From the NCBI RefSeq assembly GCF_011386835.1, contig NC_088797.1, positions 98,280,264 through 98,344,263 on the forward strand: a stretch of DNA of 64,000 nucleotides, given 5' to 3'. This document shows, in pieces, positions 46,501 through 49,690 of this stretch. The stretch is from Chrysemys picta bellii. Lineage: Eukaryota > Chordata > Testudines > Emydidae. The notes under the pieces were generated by a model. It did not search any database. It had not been told where the DNA came from and worked only from the letters and a program-made list of their open reading frames with translations. Both the position numbers and the translations under genes were made by a program. The stretch's first letter is position 1; each line of letters opens with the position of its first letter.

Positions 46501-48025
46501 CCGTACTTGTTTGTTTCAAGTGCTGACCAATTGAAAGGTAAACCTTAAAACAAACAACATGTGCTGAGTCATCATCTGAGACTGCTATAACATGCAATAT
46601 ATGGCAGAATGTGAATAAAACAGAGCAGGGGACATACAATTCTCTCCCAAGGAGTTCAGTCACAAATTTAATGAATGCATTATTTTTTAACGAGCATCAT
46701 CAGCATGGAAGCATGTCCTCTGGAATGGCGGCCGAAGCATGAAGAAACATACGAATGTTTAGCATATCTGGCATGTAAATATCTTGCAATGCCAGCTACA
46801 AAAATGCTATGCAAATGCCTGTTCTCACTTTCAGGTGACATTGTAAATAATAAGTAGGTAACATTATGTCCTGTGTAAACAAACTTGTTTGTCTTCGCAA
46901 TTGGCTGAACAAGAAGTAGGACTGAGAGGTTTTGTAGGCTTTAAAGTTTTACATTGTTTTATTTTTGAGTGCAGTTATGTAACAAAAAAAAATCTACATT
47001 TGTAAATTGCACTTTCATGATAAAGAGATTGCACTACAGTACTTGTATGAGGTGAATTGAAAAATACAATTTCTTTTGTTTATCATTTTTAGAGTGCAAA
47101 TATTAGTAATCAAAAATAATAATATAAGTGTACACTTTGTATTCTGTGTTGTAATTGAAATCAATATATTTGAAAATATAGGAAAACATCCAAAAATATT
47201 TAATAAATTTCACTTAGTATTCTATTGCTTAACAGTGTGATTAAAACTGTGATCAATTGGGATTAACTTTTTTGAGTTAATCGCATAAGTTAACTGTGAT
47301 TAATCAACAGCCCTAATGAATTGCTTACTTTTCATGTATACTGACAAAACTTTTAATTTGGATATTCTGCATGAAATCTTGGCCACGTTGAAGTCAATGG
47401 CAAAACTCCCATTGGCTTCAGTGGAGCCAGAATTTCATTCTCTCAACTTATCATGGTTAATAAGTACAAAGAAAGAACAATTTTTATTTTTCTGAAAGTT
47501 TCTTAATGCAGAGCAATAACTTTTTACAGTATGTTTTATTGTTTGATACAAGAACATACAATATAATCTTTACATTGAATCAGTAGCTCAGAGCTAAAAT
47601 ACATTTCTGATAAATGAGAGGTTGGTTACTTAATAATTAGACAACTCGATGGAACTCATAAGAGAATTATCAAATGCTTCATTTCAAATTCAGACAAATG
47701 CATATGCCATATACTGTTTTTGATATGTGAACATTTTTTAACCATAAAACTATTATGAATAAAAGTGTAGCATTTAGTTTTTCATAAAATAATCCTTTCA
47801 AACTGTACTTATAGTTTCAATCCTATGTTTTTCTAGGTGACAGGATACCCTATCCAGATGCCATACACAGATTTACCATCAATAAGCGAGGCTGTGTATC
47901 AAACTGGCATTCATTCTTCAGAAATCCCAAACACAGAATTTGCTCTTGCTGTGTATATTCATCCATACCCAAACAACATCTTATCTGTATGGATCTACTT
48001 AGTTTCTTTGGTCCGTCATCAGTAA
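46..48025 (+). CDS. CC2D2B: CC2D2B, 3' part of gene (17 coding exons, partial at 5' end)
   Basis: Spliced coding sequence: 46-249, 2168-2260, 3638-3732, 6437-6607, 11993-12095, 17587-17696, 21226-21322, 26644-26742, 28913-29095, 29248-29451, 29728-29817, 30309-30422, 31353-31487, 36170-36292, 37163-37221, 39218-39395, 47837-48025. Every junction is AG/GT and all phases agree, giving 748 residues and a TAA stop; upstream exons lie outside the window. Seen: a charged N-terminal part, a C2 domain at about residues 165-320 (strand [40 protein letters not shown]), then the conserved family C-terminus ending near NILSVWIY. Known: CC2D2A, the close paralogue, is a ciliary transition-zone (MKS complex) protein whose C-terminal part is reported as a degenerate transglutaminase-like fold. 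The role of CC2D2B is less well known; a ciliary role is inferred. The B paralogue is chosen because CCNJ lies next door. No frameshift or stop is seen, so the gene looks intact. Confidence 0.93.
250..786. other. Intron, nothing recognised
   Basis: AT-rich intronic sequence without a repeat, RNA or reading frame that I can support. Confidence 0.5.
787..897 (+). mobile_element. CR1 LINE 3' end
   Basis: Contains the typical CR1 tail: a block like ggacctcccgaggtctcttcc followed by the short direct repeat ending in attctatgattctatga. It is 5'-truncated, as nearly all CR1 copies are. Confidence 0.75.
1190..1860 (+). mobile_element. Ancient L2-like LINE fragment (reverse transcriptase C-terminal part)
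   Basis: Across shifting plus-strand frames the translation resembles the end of L2/CR1-type ORF2: a block like SHLDW..PP..P.LQ..., then [16 protein letters not shown], which matches the usual LLxFKALHGLAP motif. Many stops and frameshifts show great age. The rest of the intron to 2167 holds nothing recognised. Confidence 0.5.
2168..2260 (+). CDS. CC2D2B: CC2D2B coding exon 2 of window
   Basis: Acceptor tattcag ends at 2167 and the strong donor gtatgt starts at 2261. The exon holds 31 codons in phase 0-0, with sequence such as EYESQLEKD and [16 protein letters not shown], acidic then basic, in keeping with the coiled-coil-rich middle of the family. Confidence 0.85.
2261..3637. other. Intron, nothing recognised
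   Basis: Mixed-composition intron. Short frames at 2349-2549 and 2879-3296 show no family. A possible very old dispersed repeat around 3100-3350 cannot be named. Confidence 0.4.
3638..3732 (+). CDS. CC2D2B: CC2D2B coding exon 3 of window
   Basis: Acceptor tttgcag ends at 3637; donor gtataa at 3733. It encodes [19 protein letters not shown], a block strongly conserved with CC2D2A, and ends with two bases of a split codon. The ATG at its first position is internal methionine, not a start. Confidence 0.92.
3733..6436. other. Intron, nothing recognised
   Basis: AT-rich intron of 2.7 kb. Small frames (for example 4418-4711 and 5578-5883) lack homology I know and have no supporting signals. Confidence 0.45.
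6437..6607 (+). CDS. CC2D2B: CC2D2B coding exon 4 of window (start of C2 domain)
   Basis: Acceptor ctatctag ends at 6436; only this site, not the nearby aatgcag at 6453, keeps the phase with exon 3. Donor gtaggaa starts at 6608. It encodes a basic block [11 protein letters not shown] followed by [15 protein letters not shown], the first strand of the C2 domain. It ends with two bases of a split arginine codon. Confidence 0.92.
7025..7080 (-). mobile_element. Possible CR1 fragment, minus strand
   Basis: Contains the block like ataggaattg..atagcaggtcagacca that marks a region near the 3' end of some reptile CR1 subfamilies in reverse orientation. It fades out quickly. Confidence 0.3.
7350..8330. 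other. Intron, AT-rich, nothing recognised
   Basis: Roughly 1 kb of AT-rich intron with no repeat or gene seen. Confidence 0.45.
8335..9230. repeat. Degenerate G-rich minisatellite
   Basis: About 0.9 kb of strongly strand-asymmetric sequence (G/A on plus, C/T on minus) built from loosely repeated units around phrases such as acacagacccctggcatgg and gggaagaatgggg, spaced irregularly at roughly 60-130 bases. The lack of stops on both strands comes from composition. The long minus-strand frame (8252-9034, 260 codons) is a Pro/Ser/His-rich by-product, not a gene. Confidence 0.7.
9440..9600. promoter_or_regulatory. Possible intronic enhancer (POU/homeodomain/SOX-like sites)
   Basis: Within about 130 bases: two exact POU octamer-like sites atgcaaat (9465-9472 and 9557-9564), the first fused to taattag, a SOX-like cattgttt (9518-9525), and acaataattaac near 9576-9587. 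The stretch to about 9960 has no repeat signature. This is motif clustering only; conservation was not tested. Confidence 0.25.
10255..10610. repeat. CT- and CA-rich simple repeats
   Basis: CT/CA runs at about 10261-10305 and a (CA)n tract at about 10545-10582 with flanking CT/CA-rich sequence. The GC-richer DNA at 9990-10510 around them could be an old repeat but has no ends I can define. Confidence 0.7.
10615..11992. other. Intron, AT-rich, nothing recognised
   Basis: Intronic sequence before coding exon 5. A moderately GC segment at 11590-11770 is unlike its flanks and might be an old repeat, but I cannot place it. Confidence 0.4.
11993..12095 (+). CDS. CC2D2B: CC2D2B coding exon 5 of window
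   Basis: Acceptor atctaaag ends at 11992; donor gtaaat at 12096. After one base completing the split codon it encodes [20 protein letters not shown] and a serine-rich end (DPLSE). It falls in a variable loop of the C2 domain. The alternative acceptor ending at 12000 gives an immediate stop and is excluded. Confidence 0.85.
12172..13731 (+). mobile_element. Foldback hAT transposon, copy 1 (1560 bp)
   Basis: Ends tagggctgtc / gacagcccta, flanked by perfect 8-bp duplications tttaaaag (12164-12171 and 13732-13739), diagnostic of hAT. The right side encodes the C-terminal dimerisation region of a hAT transposase ([14 protein letters not shown] on plus, 13260-13310). The left arm carries the same region inverted (minus strand, about 12600-12790). 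The loop (about 12800-13200) holds more transposase ([16 protein letters not shown]) with a stop and frameshifts. Part of the right arm is deleted relative to copy 2. It lies 76 bp after coding exon 5. Confidence 0.92.
13740..14055. other. Intron, nothing recognised
   Basis: AT-rich sequence between two hAT insertions. Confidence 0.45.
14056..15083. mobile_element. hAT-type non-autonomous element with a nested MITE
   Basis: Left end cagtggtttccaacc and right end ggctggactccactg form imperfect hAT-type inverted ends. The interior has no transposase. A younger hAT MITE sits at 14220-14397. No clear target duplication remains, so the exact ends are approximate. Confidence 0.6.
14220..14397. mobile_element. 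hAT MITE, 178 bp, nested
   Basis: Inverted ends cagggatcggcaa / ttgccgatccctg and a perfect 8-bp duplication ggttagtc on both sides (14212-14219 and 14398-14405). Internal sequence is GC-rich and non-coding. Confidence 0.9.
15465..15569. mobile_element. hAT-like element, left end fragment
   Basis: Starts caggggcggggaaac and continues with ggagggccgcatcgg, a hAT-type left end. Its body is interrupted by the 999-bp foldback element and the matching right end was not found. Confidence 0.5.
15578..16576. mobile_element. GC-rich foldback DNA element, 999 bp
   Basis: Inverted ends tagggtgaccaga / tctggtcaccta-like (…ggtcaccc then ta) and a perfect 8-bp duplication gtcagcaa (15570-15577 and 16577-16584). 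Inside are two arms of about 270 bases (about 15676-15945 and 16070-16342) that are near-perfect reverse complements, very GC- and CpG-rich. Both strands therefore show long open frames of equal length (322 codons), a symmetry artefact. No transposase is present; the 8-bp duplication suggests mobilisation by a hAT enzyme. Confidence 0.88.
16605..17120 (-). mobile_element. hAT-like non-autonomous element
   Basis: Minus-strand reading begins tactcctgggggaattctg (17102-17119 reversed), a repeat end I recognise from turtle sequence. A 16-base direct copy aattcccccaggagta occurs at both 16613-16628 and 17103-17118. The body is C-rich and non-coding. Confidence 0.5.
17134..17525 (+). mobile_element. 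CR1 LINE 3' part
   Basis: Blocks typical of the CR1 ORF2 end and 3' UTR: gagaaaagaagactcagggg, then ttctggaataggttgccaag, then gactggatgacctc-like ggacttgatgacctcttgag. 5'-truncated and degenerate. Confidence 0.8.
17587..17696 (+). CDS. CC2D2B: CC2D2B coding exon 6 of window (C2 core)
   Basis: Acceptor gttttag ends at 17586; donor gtaagt starts at 17697. It encodes [11 protein letters not shown] and HPCWNEEL, the central C2 strands with the usual P-x-W-N-E signature. Phase 0 in, two bases of a split isoleucine codon out. Confidence 0.95.
17902..18032. mobile_element. hAT MITE, 131 bp
   Basis: Inverted ends caatggttttcaa / ttgaaaactactg, with 8-bp duplications atttaggg (17894-17901) and gtttaggg (18033-18040), one mismatch. 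Confidence 0.75.
18041..18186. mobile_element. Second hAT MITE directly adjacent
   Basis: Starts taatagttctcaat right after the previous element's duplication and ends ctaagaactgatg, degenerate hAT ends. The flank gtttaaga (18187-18194) agrees with gtttaggg at 6 of 8 bases. Confidence 0.5.
18400..19836 (+). mobile_element. CR1 LINE, 3' part of ORF2 plus 3' UTR
   Basis: Plus-strand translation shows reverse-transcriptase motif [17 protein letters not shown], then [16 protein letters not shown], and after a rearrangement the C-terminal block [20 protein letters not shown]. The 3' UTR ends with short tail repeats (gactgtatgactctatgg, 19820-19836). The coding part is broken by stops and by a 39-bp inverted duplication at 18944-19033. 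The copy at 34852-35648 is a close relative in the opposite orientation. Confidence 0.9.
18944..19033. repeat. Perfect 39-bp inverted repeat inside CR1
   Basis: Arms 18944-18982 and 18995-19033 are exact reverse complements around a 12-base spacer. CR1 sequence continues after the right arm, so the left arm was copied and inverted within the element. Confidence 0.9.
19837..20445 (+). mobile_element. RTE-like LINE fragment (end of reverse transcriptase)
   Basis: Frames 19837-20082 and following give [14 protein letters not shown], then [15 protein letters not shown], then [15 protein letters not shown], the order of blocks at the C-terminal end of RTE-type reverse transcriptases. Several frameshifts and stops. 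Confidence 0.65.
20446..21225. other. Intron, mostly unrecognised
   Basis: A short palindromic-looking piece near 20975-21045 (cctggtgggtaactcc ... agtcagtggag) resembles a common amniote dispersed repeat; the rest shows nothing. Confidence 0.35.
21226..21322 (+). CDS. CC2D2B: CC2D2B coding exon 7 of window (C2 core)
   Basis: Acceptor aattacag ends at 21225; donor gtaaat at 21323. The first base completes the split codon. It encodes SPGHDYSF, then [18 protein letters not shown], the C2 strand before the last hairpin. Ends in phase 0. Confidence 0.94.
21529..22205 (+). mobile_element. LTR-like GC-rich dispersed repeat
   Basis: About 0.68 kb of GC-rich, non-coding sequence starting near tgtgaggcattg, with a TATA box ttataaaag near 21681 and a pyrimidine/CT-rich start-like region after it. 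I recall similar sequence as high-copy in turtles. No partner LTR or internal genes, so a solo LTR is the most likely reading; boundaries are approximate. Confidence 0.5.
22385..22625. mobile_element. Foldback MITE
   Basis: The two halves are imperfect reverse complements: gactacatctcccacaactc / gggagatgtagtctgg in the middle, and gtttgtagttccgg / gaactacaacttc at the ends. Non-coding, family not named. Confidence 0.55.
22900..23665 (-). mobile_element. Old CR1 LINE, minus strand, split by a hAT
   Basis: The left piece (to 23072) and right piece (from about 23394) read on the minus strand as degenerate CR1 end-of-ORF2 sequence, with aattggagaaggttcagaa and agtgagagacttaagaag-like blocks. The hAT at 23073-23393 sits between them, so it is younger. 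Confidence 0.6.
23073..23393. mobile_element. hAT MITE, 321 bp
   Basis: Inverted ends caggggtaggcaacc / ggttgccgacccctg with 8-bp flanks gtttagat (23065-23072) and gtttatat (23394-23401), one mismatch. Confidence 0.85.
23794..25007. mobile_element. hAT-type element with GC-rich foldback core, 1214 bp
   Basis: Inverted ends cagtggtctccaaa / tttggagaccactg and 8-bp flanks ctccaatg (23786-23793) and ctctaatg (25008-25015), one mismatch. Inside, about 23953-24107 and 24139-24296 are long inverted arms. A roughly 49-bp tandem array follows at 24435-24645, then an AT-rich part. No transposase seen; open frames on both strands come from the arms. Confidence 0.85.
24435..24645. repeat. Tandem repeat, about 49-bp unit, ~4 copies
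   Basis: Unit built on cctgagcaccctcctgcac and ctaactccctcccagacccc, repeated about four times with few changes, inside the hAT-type element. Confidence 0.8.
25700..26010 (+). mobile_element. Ancient L2-like LINE fragment
   Basis: The plus-strand frame 25699-26013 reads [23 protein letters not shown] blocks and [17 protein letters not shown], which resemble the L2 ORF2 sequence with S-x-L-D-Y-C-N. Degenerate. Confidence 0.45.
26644..26742 (+). CDS. CC2D2B: CC2D2B coding exon 8 of window (end of C2; no ATG frame)
   Basis: Acceptor ttcaatag ends at 26643; donor gtaatt starts at 26743. Read from the first base it is open for exactly 33 codons and encodes [19 protein letters not shown], which fits the CC2D2A block with W-L-G-x-V and P-F-S in the last C2 strand. 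No ATG-initiated frame covers it, so it is easy to miss; without it the C2 domain would lack its final strand. Both neighbours are phase 0. A short CA-rich run lies just upstream. Confidence 0.9.
26743..27528. other. Intron, nothing recognised
   Basis: No repeat family or gene that I can name between exon 8 of the window and the SINE. Confidence 0.4.
27529..27725 (+). mobile_element. tRNA-derived SINE (tortoise Pol III / Cry-I type)
   Basis: The 5' part is tRNA-like with an A box (agctcagtggtttgagca) and a B box region (gagttcaatcc). The body includes ggagctggacttgatgacct and ends gtcccttccagttctagga with an AT-rich tail. This matches the cryptodiran turtle SINE derived from a lysine tRNA as I remember it. 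It is not a functional tRNA gene: the 3' part does not fold into a T stem and acceptor. Confidence 0.85.
27726..28912. other. Intron, nothing recognised
   Basis: AT-rich intron. The segment around 27890-28310 may be a degraded repeat, but no family is clear. Confidence 0.4.
28913..29095 (+). CDS. CC2D2B: CC2D2B coding exon 9 of window
   Basis: Acceptor gttcacag ends at 28912; donor is the weaker gttggc at 29096. 61 codons, phase 0-0. It encodes [15 protein letters not shown] and [11 protein letters not shown], both clear family blocks; the cysteine/histidine-rich loop between them is not conserved in CC2D2A. Confidence 0.94.
29248..29451 (+). CDS. CC2D2B: CC2D2B coding exon 10 of window
   Basis: Acceptor gattctag ends at 29247; donor gtaagt at 29452. 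68 codons, phase 0-0. It encodes [19 protein letters not shown] then [11 protein letters not shown], the family block that leads into the C-terminal globular domain. Confidence 0.94.
29728..29817 (+). CDS. CC2D2B: CC2D2B coding exon 11 of window
   Basis: Acceptor tttatag ends at 29727; donor gtaata at 29818. 30 codons, phase 0-0. It encodes [11 protein letters not shown] and DVDVWMTSE, matching the FVSLIP and D-x-W-x-T-S positions of CC2D2A. Confidence 0.94.
30309..30422 (+). CDS. CC2D2B: CC2D2B coding exon 12 of window
   Basis: Acceptor gcttttag ends at 30308; donor gtaagt starts at 30423. 38 codons, phase 0-0. It encodes [19 protein letters not shown], one of the most conserved blocks of the family; its cysteine-bearing helix corresponds to the degenerate transglutaminase-like core. 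The only long ATG frame over it is a different frame. Confidence 0.95.
30555..31065 (-). mobile_element. CR1 LINE 3' end, minus strand, degenerate
   Basis: Runs in reverse order through the recognisable blocks ccatatcagaccaatggtgc, cagtggccagtaccac, aagttccacagcttaa and ttcagtctctcctaatctgg. Confidence 0.75.
31353..31487 (+). CDS. CC2D2B: CC2D2B coding exon 13 of window
   Basis: Acceptor gttggtag ends at 31352; donor gtaagt at 31488. 45 codons, phase 0-0. It encodes [19 protein letters not shown] and [13 protein letters not shown], the YVLT / WNP / FDTFCPL signature shared with CC2D2A. Confidence 0.96.
32080..32148. repeat. Short palindromic repeat
   Basis: ttaatgccctaaaatcttgac pairs imperfectly with gtcaagagcacttagcat around a short centre; resembles a common small foldback repeat of amniotes. 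Confidence 0.4.
32150..34851 (+). mobile_element. DIRS-type tyrosine-recombinase retroelement, degenerate
   Basis: In order on the plus strand: end of reverse transcriptase ([10 protein letters not shown], then [10 protein letters not shown]), RNase H (IMTDASL, then [13 protein letters not shown]), a variable stretch, then a tyrosine recombinase ([65 protein letters not shown] with the conserved H-x-x-R/H...Y region). Stops and frameshifts are frequent. After the coding part (34485-34812) lie inverted complementary segments typical of DIRS ends. The element is plus strand, like the host gene. A CR1 interrupts its right end. Confidence 0.85.
34485..34812. repeat. DIRS terminal/internal complementary repeats
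   Basis: The left arm (about 34485-34546; gcagtaactggagttctttg ... gtgggtgctccact) and right arm (about 34745-34812) are reverse complements around roughly 200 bases. Inverted termini of this sort are used by DIRS elements to make circular intermediates. Confidence 0.7.
34852..35648 (-). mobile_element. CR1 LINE 3' end, minus strand, inside DIRS
   Basis: Reverse orientation of the same subfamily as 18400-19836: starts with the tail tcatagaatcatagac and ends with the ORF2 block encoding [20 protein letters not shown] on the minus strand (35491-35640 region). It splits the right end of the DIRS element, so it is younger. Confidence 0.9.
35649..35880 (+). mobile_element. DIRS right-end remainder
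   Basis: Sequence after the CR1 repeats the features of the DIRS end (gtggaataccaataggaacc, aactccagttactgttaga). Confidence 0.55.
36170..36292 (+). CDS. CC2D2B: CC2D2B coding exon 14 of window
   Basis: Acceptor ttgacag ends at 36169; donor gtaact at 36293. 41 codons, phase 0-0. It encodes [12 protein letters not shown] and GFWRQFLP, the block after the transglutaminase-like region. The 4.7-kb intron before it is largely a DIRS element plus CR1. Confidence 0.94.
36293..37162. other. Intron, nothing recognised
   Basis: About 0.87 kb of intron with no repeat or gene I can name. Confidence 0.4.
37163..37221 (+). CDS. CC2D2B: CC2D2B coding exon 15 of window
   Basis: Acceptor ctctttcag ends at 37162; donor gtaggg at 37222. 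59 bases encoding [19 protein letters not shown], ending with two bases of the split arginine codon. It matches the P-E-x-L-I-Y block of CC2D2A. Confidence 0.93.
37507..39187 (+). mobile_element. Foldback hAT transposon, copy 2 (1681 bp)
   Basis: Ends tagggctgtc / gacagcccta with perfect 8-bp duplications tttataaa (37499-37506 and 39188-39195). Arms of about 610 bp each (about 37507-38118 and 38580-39187) are reverse complements. Both carry the hAT C-terminal dimerisation region: CPLEWWPKH, then [20 protein letters not shown] in the right arm on plus, the same block inverted in the left arm. The loop encodes a middle part of the transposase ([23 protein letters not shown]) on plus. The N-terminal zinc finger and catalytic start are absent, so it cannot move itself. 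It fills nearly all of intron 15. Confidence 0.93.
39218..39395 (+). CDS. CC2D2B: CC2D2B coding exon 16 of window
   Basis: Acceptor tatcacag ends at 39217; donor gttagt at 39396. The first base completes an arginine codon, then [22 protein letters not shown] and LRQILPKLE follow, close to the CC2D2A blocks. A hAT transposon ends only 30 bases before the exon, so the branch-point region abuts inserted DNA. Confidence 0.95.
39396..39884. other. Intron, nothing recognised
   Basis: AT-rich start of intron 16. Confidence 0.45.
39885..40208. mobile_element. DIRS terminal repeat fragment
   Basis: Contains gatggtccctatctgtattc, agcagtgtccgttgacctg and agagtataagaggtagtgc, shared with 41326-41592 and related to the other DIRS ends in this window. 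The R2-like sequence begins abruptly at its right side. Confidence 0.55.
40209..41325 (+). pseudogene. R2-group non-LTR retrotransposon, 3' end (broken)
   Basis: Plus-strand reading from 40209 gives the C-terminal part of an R2-type ORF: a CCHC motif ([18 protein letters not shown], 40383-40437), then the restriction-like endonuclease ([21 protein letters not shown]) and [28 protein letters not shown], ending at a TGA at 40913-40915. In-frame stops at 40380-40382 and before LDIVI (both look like CGA to TGA changes) and a frameshift near 40510 make it dead. The C-rich coding part contrasts with the AT-rich trailing sequence (40916-41325), which would be the 3' UTR. The 5' part, including the reverse transcriptase, is missing. 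R4/NeSL relatives cannot be fully excluded. Confidence 0.75.
41326..41592. mobile_element. DIRS terminal repeat fragment
   Basis: Shares agcagtgtccattgaccc and gtataagaggtagtgcgggt with 39885-40208, then ends with cctccagttacaggtaagta and gtccctatgtgtattccaca. Confidence 0.5.
41596..41930. mobile_element. Foldback repeat with GC-rich body
   Basis: Arms tatttttta gtaaaagtcacgg (41604-41645) and gtccctgacttttactaaaa (41669-41706) are close reverse complements. A GC-rich stretch built on a ggggagctgc.ggggt unit follows. Non-coding. Confidence 0.55.
41935..42955. other. Intron, nothing recognised
   Basis: About 1 kb, AT-rich in the second half, no family recognised. Confidence 0.4.
42956..43280. 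mobile_element. Foldback MITE
   Basis: tatctacacttcaagctgg ... tgtgctagctctgat on the left is complementary to atcagagctagtgtgg ... cagctccaaggtagacata on the right, about 75 bases each, around a central 170 bases. Confidence 0.6.
43640..44290 (-). mobile_element. LTR-like repeat, minus strand
   Basis: Read on the minus strand it has a TATA box (ctataaaaggctgatg, near 44200) and, further along, a poly(A) signal aataaa (near 43942), in the order of an LTR. No internal retroviral genes are adjacent. Boundaries approximate; probable solo LTR. Confidence 0.5.
44315..44640. mobile_element. hAT-like fragment, GC-rich
   Basis: Begins with gagctggagccggttcgcac and a small palindrome around accggttcacacaaactggt, then leucine-codon-like GC-rich sequence. 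It resembles a turtle DNA-transposon left end; no right end found. Confidence 0.35.
44700..45010. mobile_element. DIRS terminal repeat fragment
   Basis: Contains ggaggttcttcaagatgtgt and tattccactacccgctctcc, matching the DIRS end at 34490-34560. Confidence 0.5.
45060..45435 (-). mobile_element. CR1 LINE ORF2 fragment, minus strand
   Basis: Minus-strand translation shows a [18 protein letters not shown] block ([14 protein letters not shown]) and VKFADDTKF followed by [12 protein letters not shown], the order of CR1 reverse transcriptase. Truncated at both ends. Confidence 0.75.
45440..46533 (+). mobile_element. DIRS element fragment: terminal repeat plus tyrosine recombinase
   Basis: A terminal-repeat-like start (to about 45790), then recombinase pieces in several frames: [73 protein letters not shown], and YVDRTKEF. 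These match the blocks in the 32-34.8 kb copy. Ends where the hAT copy 3 begins. Confidence 0.8.
46536..47315 (-). mobile_element. Foldback hAT transposon, copy 3, truncated
   Basis: Only one arm and part of the loop remain, in reverse orientation to copies 1 and 2. The plus strand shows the arm with CPLEWRPKH and [11 protein letters not shown] (46700-46857) and ends gattaatcaacagcccta at 47315. The minus strand shows the loop part ([24 protein letters not shown]). The left end is cut off at the DIRS boundary. Confidence 0.85.
47370..47437. repeat. Short palindromic repeat
   Basis: gaaatcttggccacgttgaa pairs with ttcagtggagccagaatttc around aatggcaaaactcccatt; a common small inverted repeat in amniote genomes. 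Confidence 0.55.
47837..48025 (+). CDS. CC2D2B: CC2D2B last coding exon
   Basis: Acceptor ttttctag ends at 47836. It encodes GYPIQMPY, then [19 protein letters not shown] and [10 protein letters not shown], the nearly invariant C-terminus of the family, and stops at TAA (48023-48025). A run of AT-rich 3' UTR follows. Confidence 0.96.
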   Translation: MTGYPIQMPYTDLPSISEAVYQTGIHSSEIPNTEFALAVYIHPYPNNILSVWIYLVSLVRHQ

Positions 48026-48610
48026 ACAGTGCTGAATTCAATTATAATTAAACTAAGTTACTACATGTTACCTCTCATGATTTAAGATGGTTATTTAGGC
48101 ATGAGAACTGGGACATGAGAAGGTAATTTTATACCACAAGAGATAAGCCAGTACTATTTATTGTACATTAATAGAATTTTGTTACTGTAGAGAGATTGTA
48201 GTTTTTAAAAATTCTAATTAGATCCAGTAGATCTATTATAAATTGACCTTATCATTTTTGCTAATTTCCCAATAATCTGAGACCAGCATTAAACTCATGT
48301 AAATCATTAGAATTATATTTAGTGTCCAGAGAAGTTGTTTAAATGATTTCTTGGAAAGTAGAGAGTAAACCCTTTGAGGAAAGATCTTAATGGGTTGTTT
48401 TATAAAAGAATTAGAATTTAGGGTCTTGCTGCCTCAACACAGTGAATTTCAAACATTTCAAGAGTAACACATAGTTGATACTATTAGTTAAATAAGGTGC
48501 TGTAGAATATTGTGGAATGCATATTAATGTTTGACTGGTAAAGACATAGTAGTTTACAATGGTGAATGTGAAAGTTGTGTAATAAAATACAAGTTTGTAA
48601 CTTTAATATC
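48026..48610 (+). other. CC2D2B: Probable 3' UTR of CC2D2B
   Basis: AT-rich sequence directly after the TAA stop, with no recognised repeat. The first good AATAAA after the stop is at 48581-48586. The 3' end is a guess; another AATAAA lies near 49072. Confidence 0.4.
48581..48586 (+). terminator. Candidate poly(A) signal for CC2D2B
   Basis: AATAAA about 555 bases after the stop codon. The downstream sequence is only moderately T/G-rich, so use is not certain. Confidence 0.35.
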
Positions 48611-48619
48611 CAGAAGGCT

Positions 48620-49690
48620 TCCCTAAATCTTAAGGCATTGTCCTACTCCTTTGAAATCATTGGGGGCAGGAACAGATCCTTAGTGTCATTGCTAACTTGT
48701 GAAGTTCACTTTGTGTGTTATGTTTTATATTCTTTTAATTTTCAGTTCTACGTTTTTTTGGAATGATTAATGGCAAATATTTTGTTCAAGTAGTGTTATG
48801 AAAATCCTTACTTTCCTTTAGCAGAATGTTTATGTTGTTTAATTTTTTAAAACTGAACGAGTTTAACTTTAGCATACAACAGTTAATTGTAAACAATAGG
48901 ATTGCATACAATATACTTTATTATAGGGAAACATTCAAAAGCATAAAGCAAAGCTGTCAAATATATAAATGTTTTTATTATAAACTTTTAAAATCATTAT
49001 AATATTGATAAGTAAAAAACTAGTGGTTTATTAATATTATTTTATATAGAATTTTAAAATATAAAGTATAAAATAAACTATAAGGAATATTAAATTAATA
49101 TTCCTTGTGTATATTAAAATATTTTATCAACACATTAGAAAATGCCATTGCTGATGCCACTTGGGACAATTTGGAAATAAAACAGCACACTGATAACTGG
49201 GTTTTGAAGTTTGATTATTGTCAGATTAGGATGCTTACTTTGCATCCTCTGTGTATTCAGGGTCATATCTATGGCTGGCAGAGCTAATACATCACTGGAA
49301 AAGCTAGAGTCTTTTCTGGCTTGTACATAATCAACAGAATTGTTGGCTAGGTTCCATTTGCAGATTGTTGGTGATGTGTCAGCCAGCAAGAAACCAGTTT
49401 AACCTTTAACTTCCAGGCTGAATTTGCAGCACCGGCAGCCAGGAAAACCTAATCATTGCACTTACAAACAGCAGAATTGATTTGGACGTTTGGAGGTCAT
49501 TGGAGACAATAAACAGGAAACTCCACTTTGCTATTTTTACATAACTAGAGTTGAACTGCAATTTAAAGGGAGAGGCTGAAACTTTGGATGAAATAATTCA
49601 AACTGCAGTGTTACCTTGCAACCAATTGTCTCAGACTCTCCGTAGTCCTAAATAATCACAAGGCTTGATGAAACCTTGTGCCCTTGAGAC
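48620..49690. other. Intergenic, AT-rich, nothing recognised
   Basis: Includes a very AT-rich core (48900-49140). No gene or repeat family seen. Confidence 0.45.

Noticed and set aside
46..48025. Naming the gene CC2D2A
   Set aside because: The protein resembles CC2D2A throughout, but CCNJ as neighbour fits the CC2D2B locus. A tree would decide.
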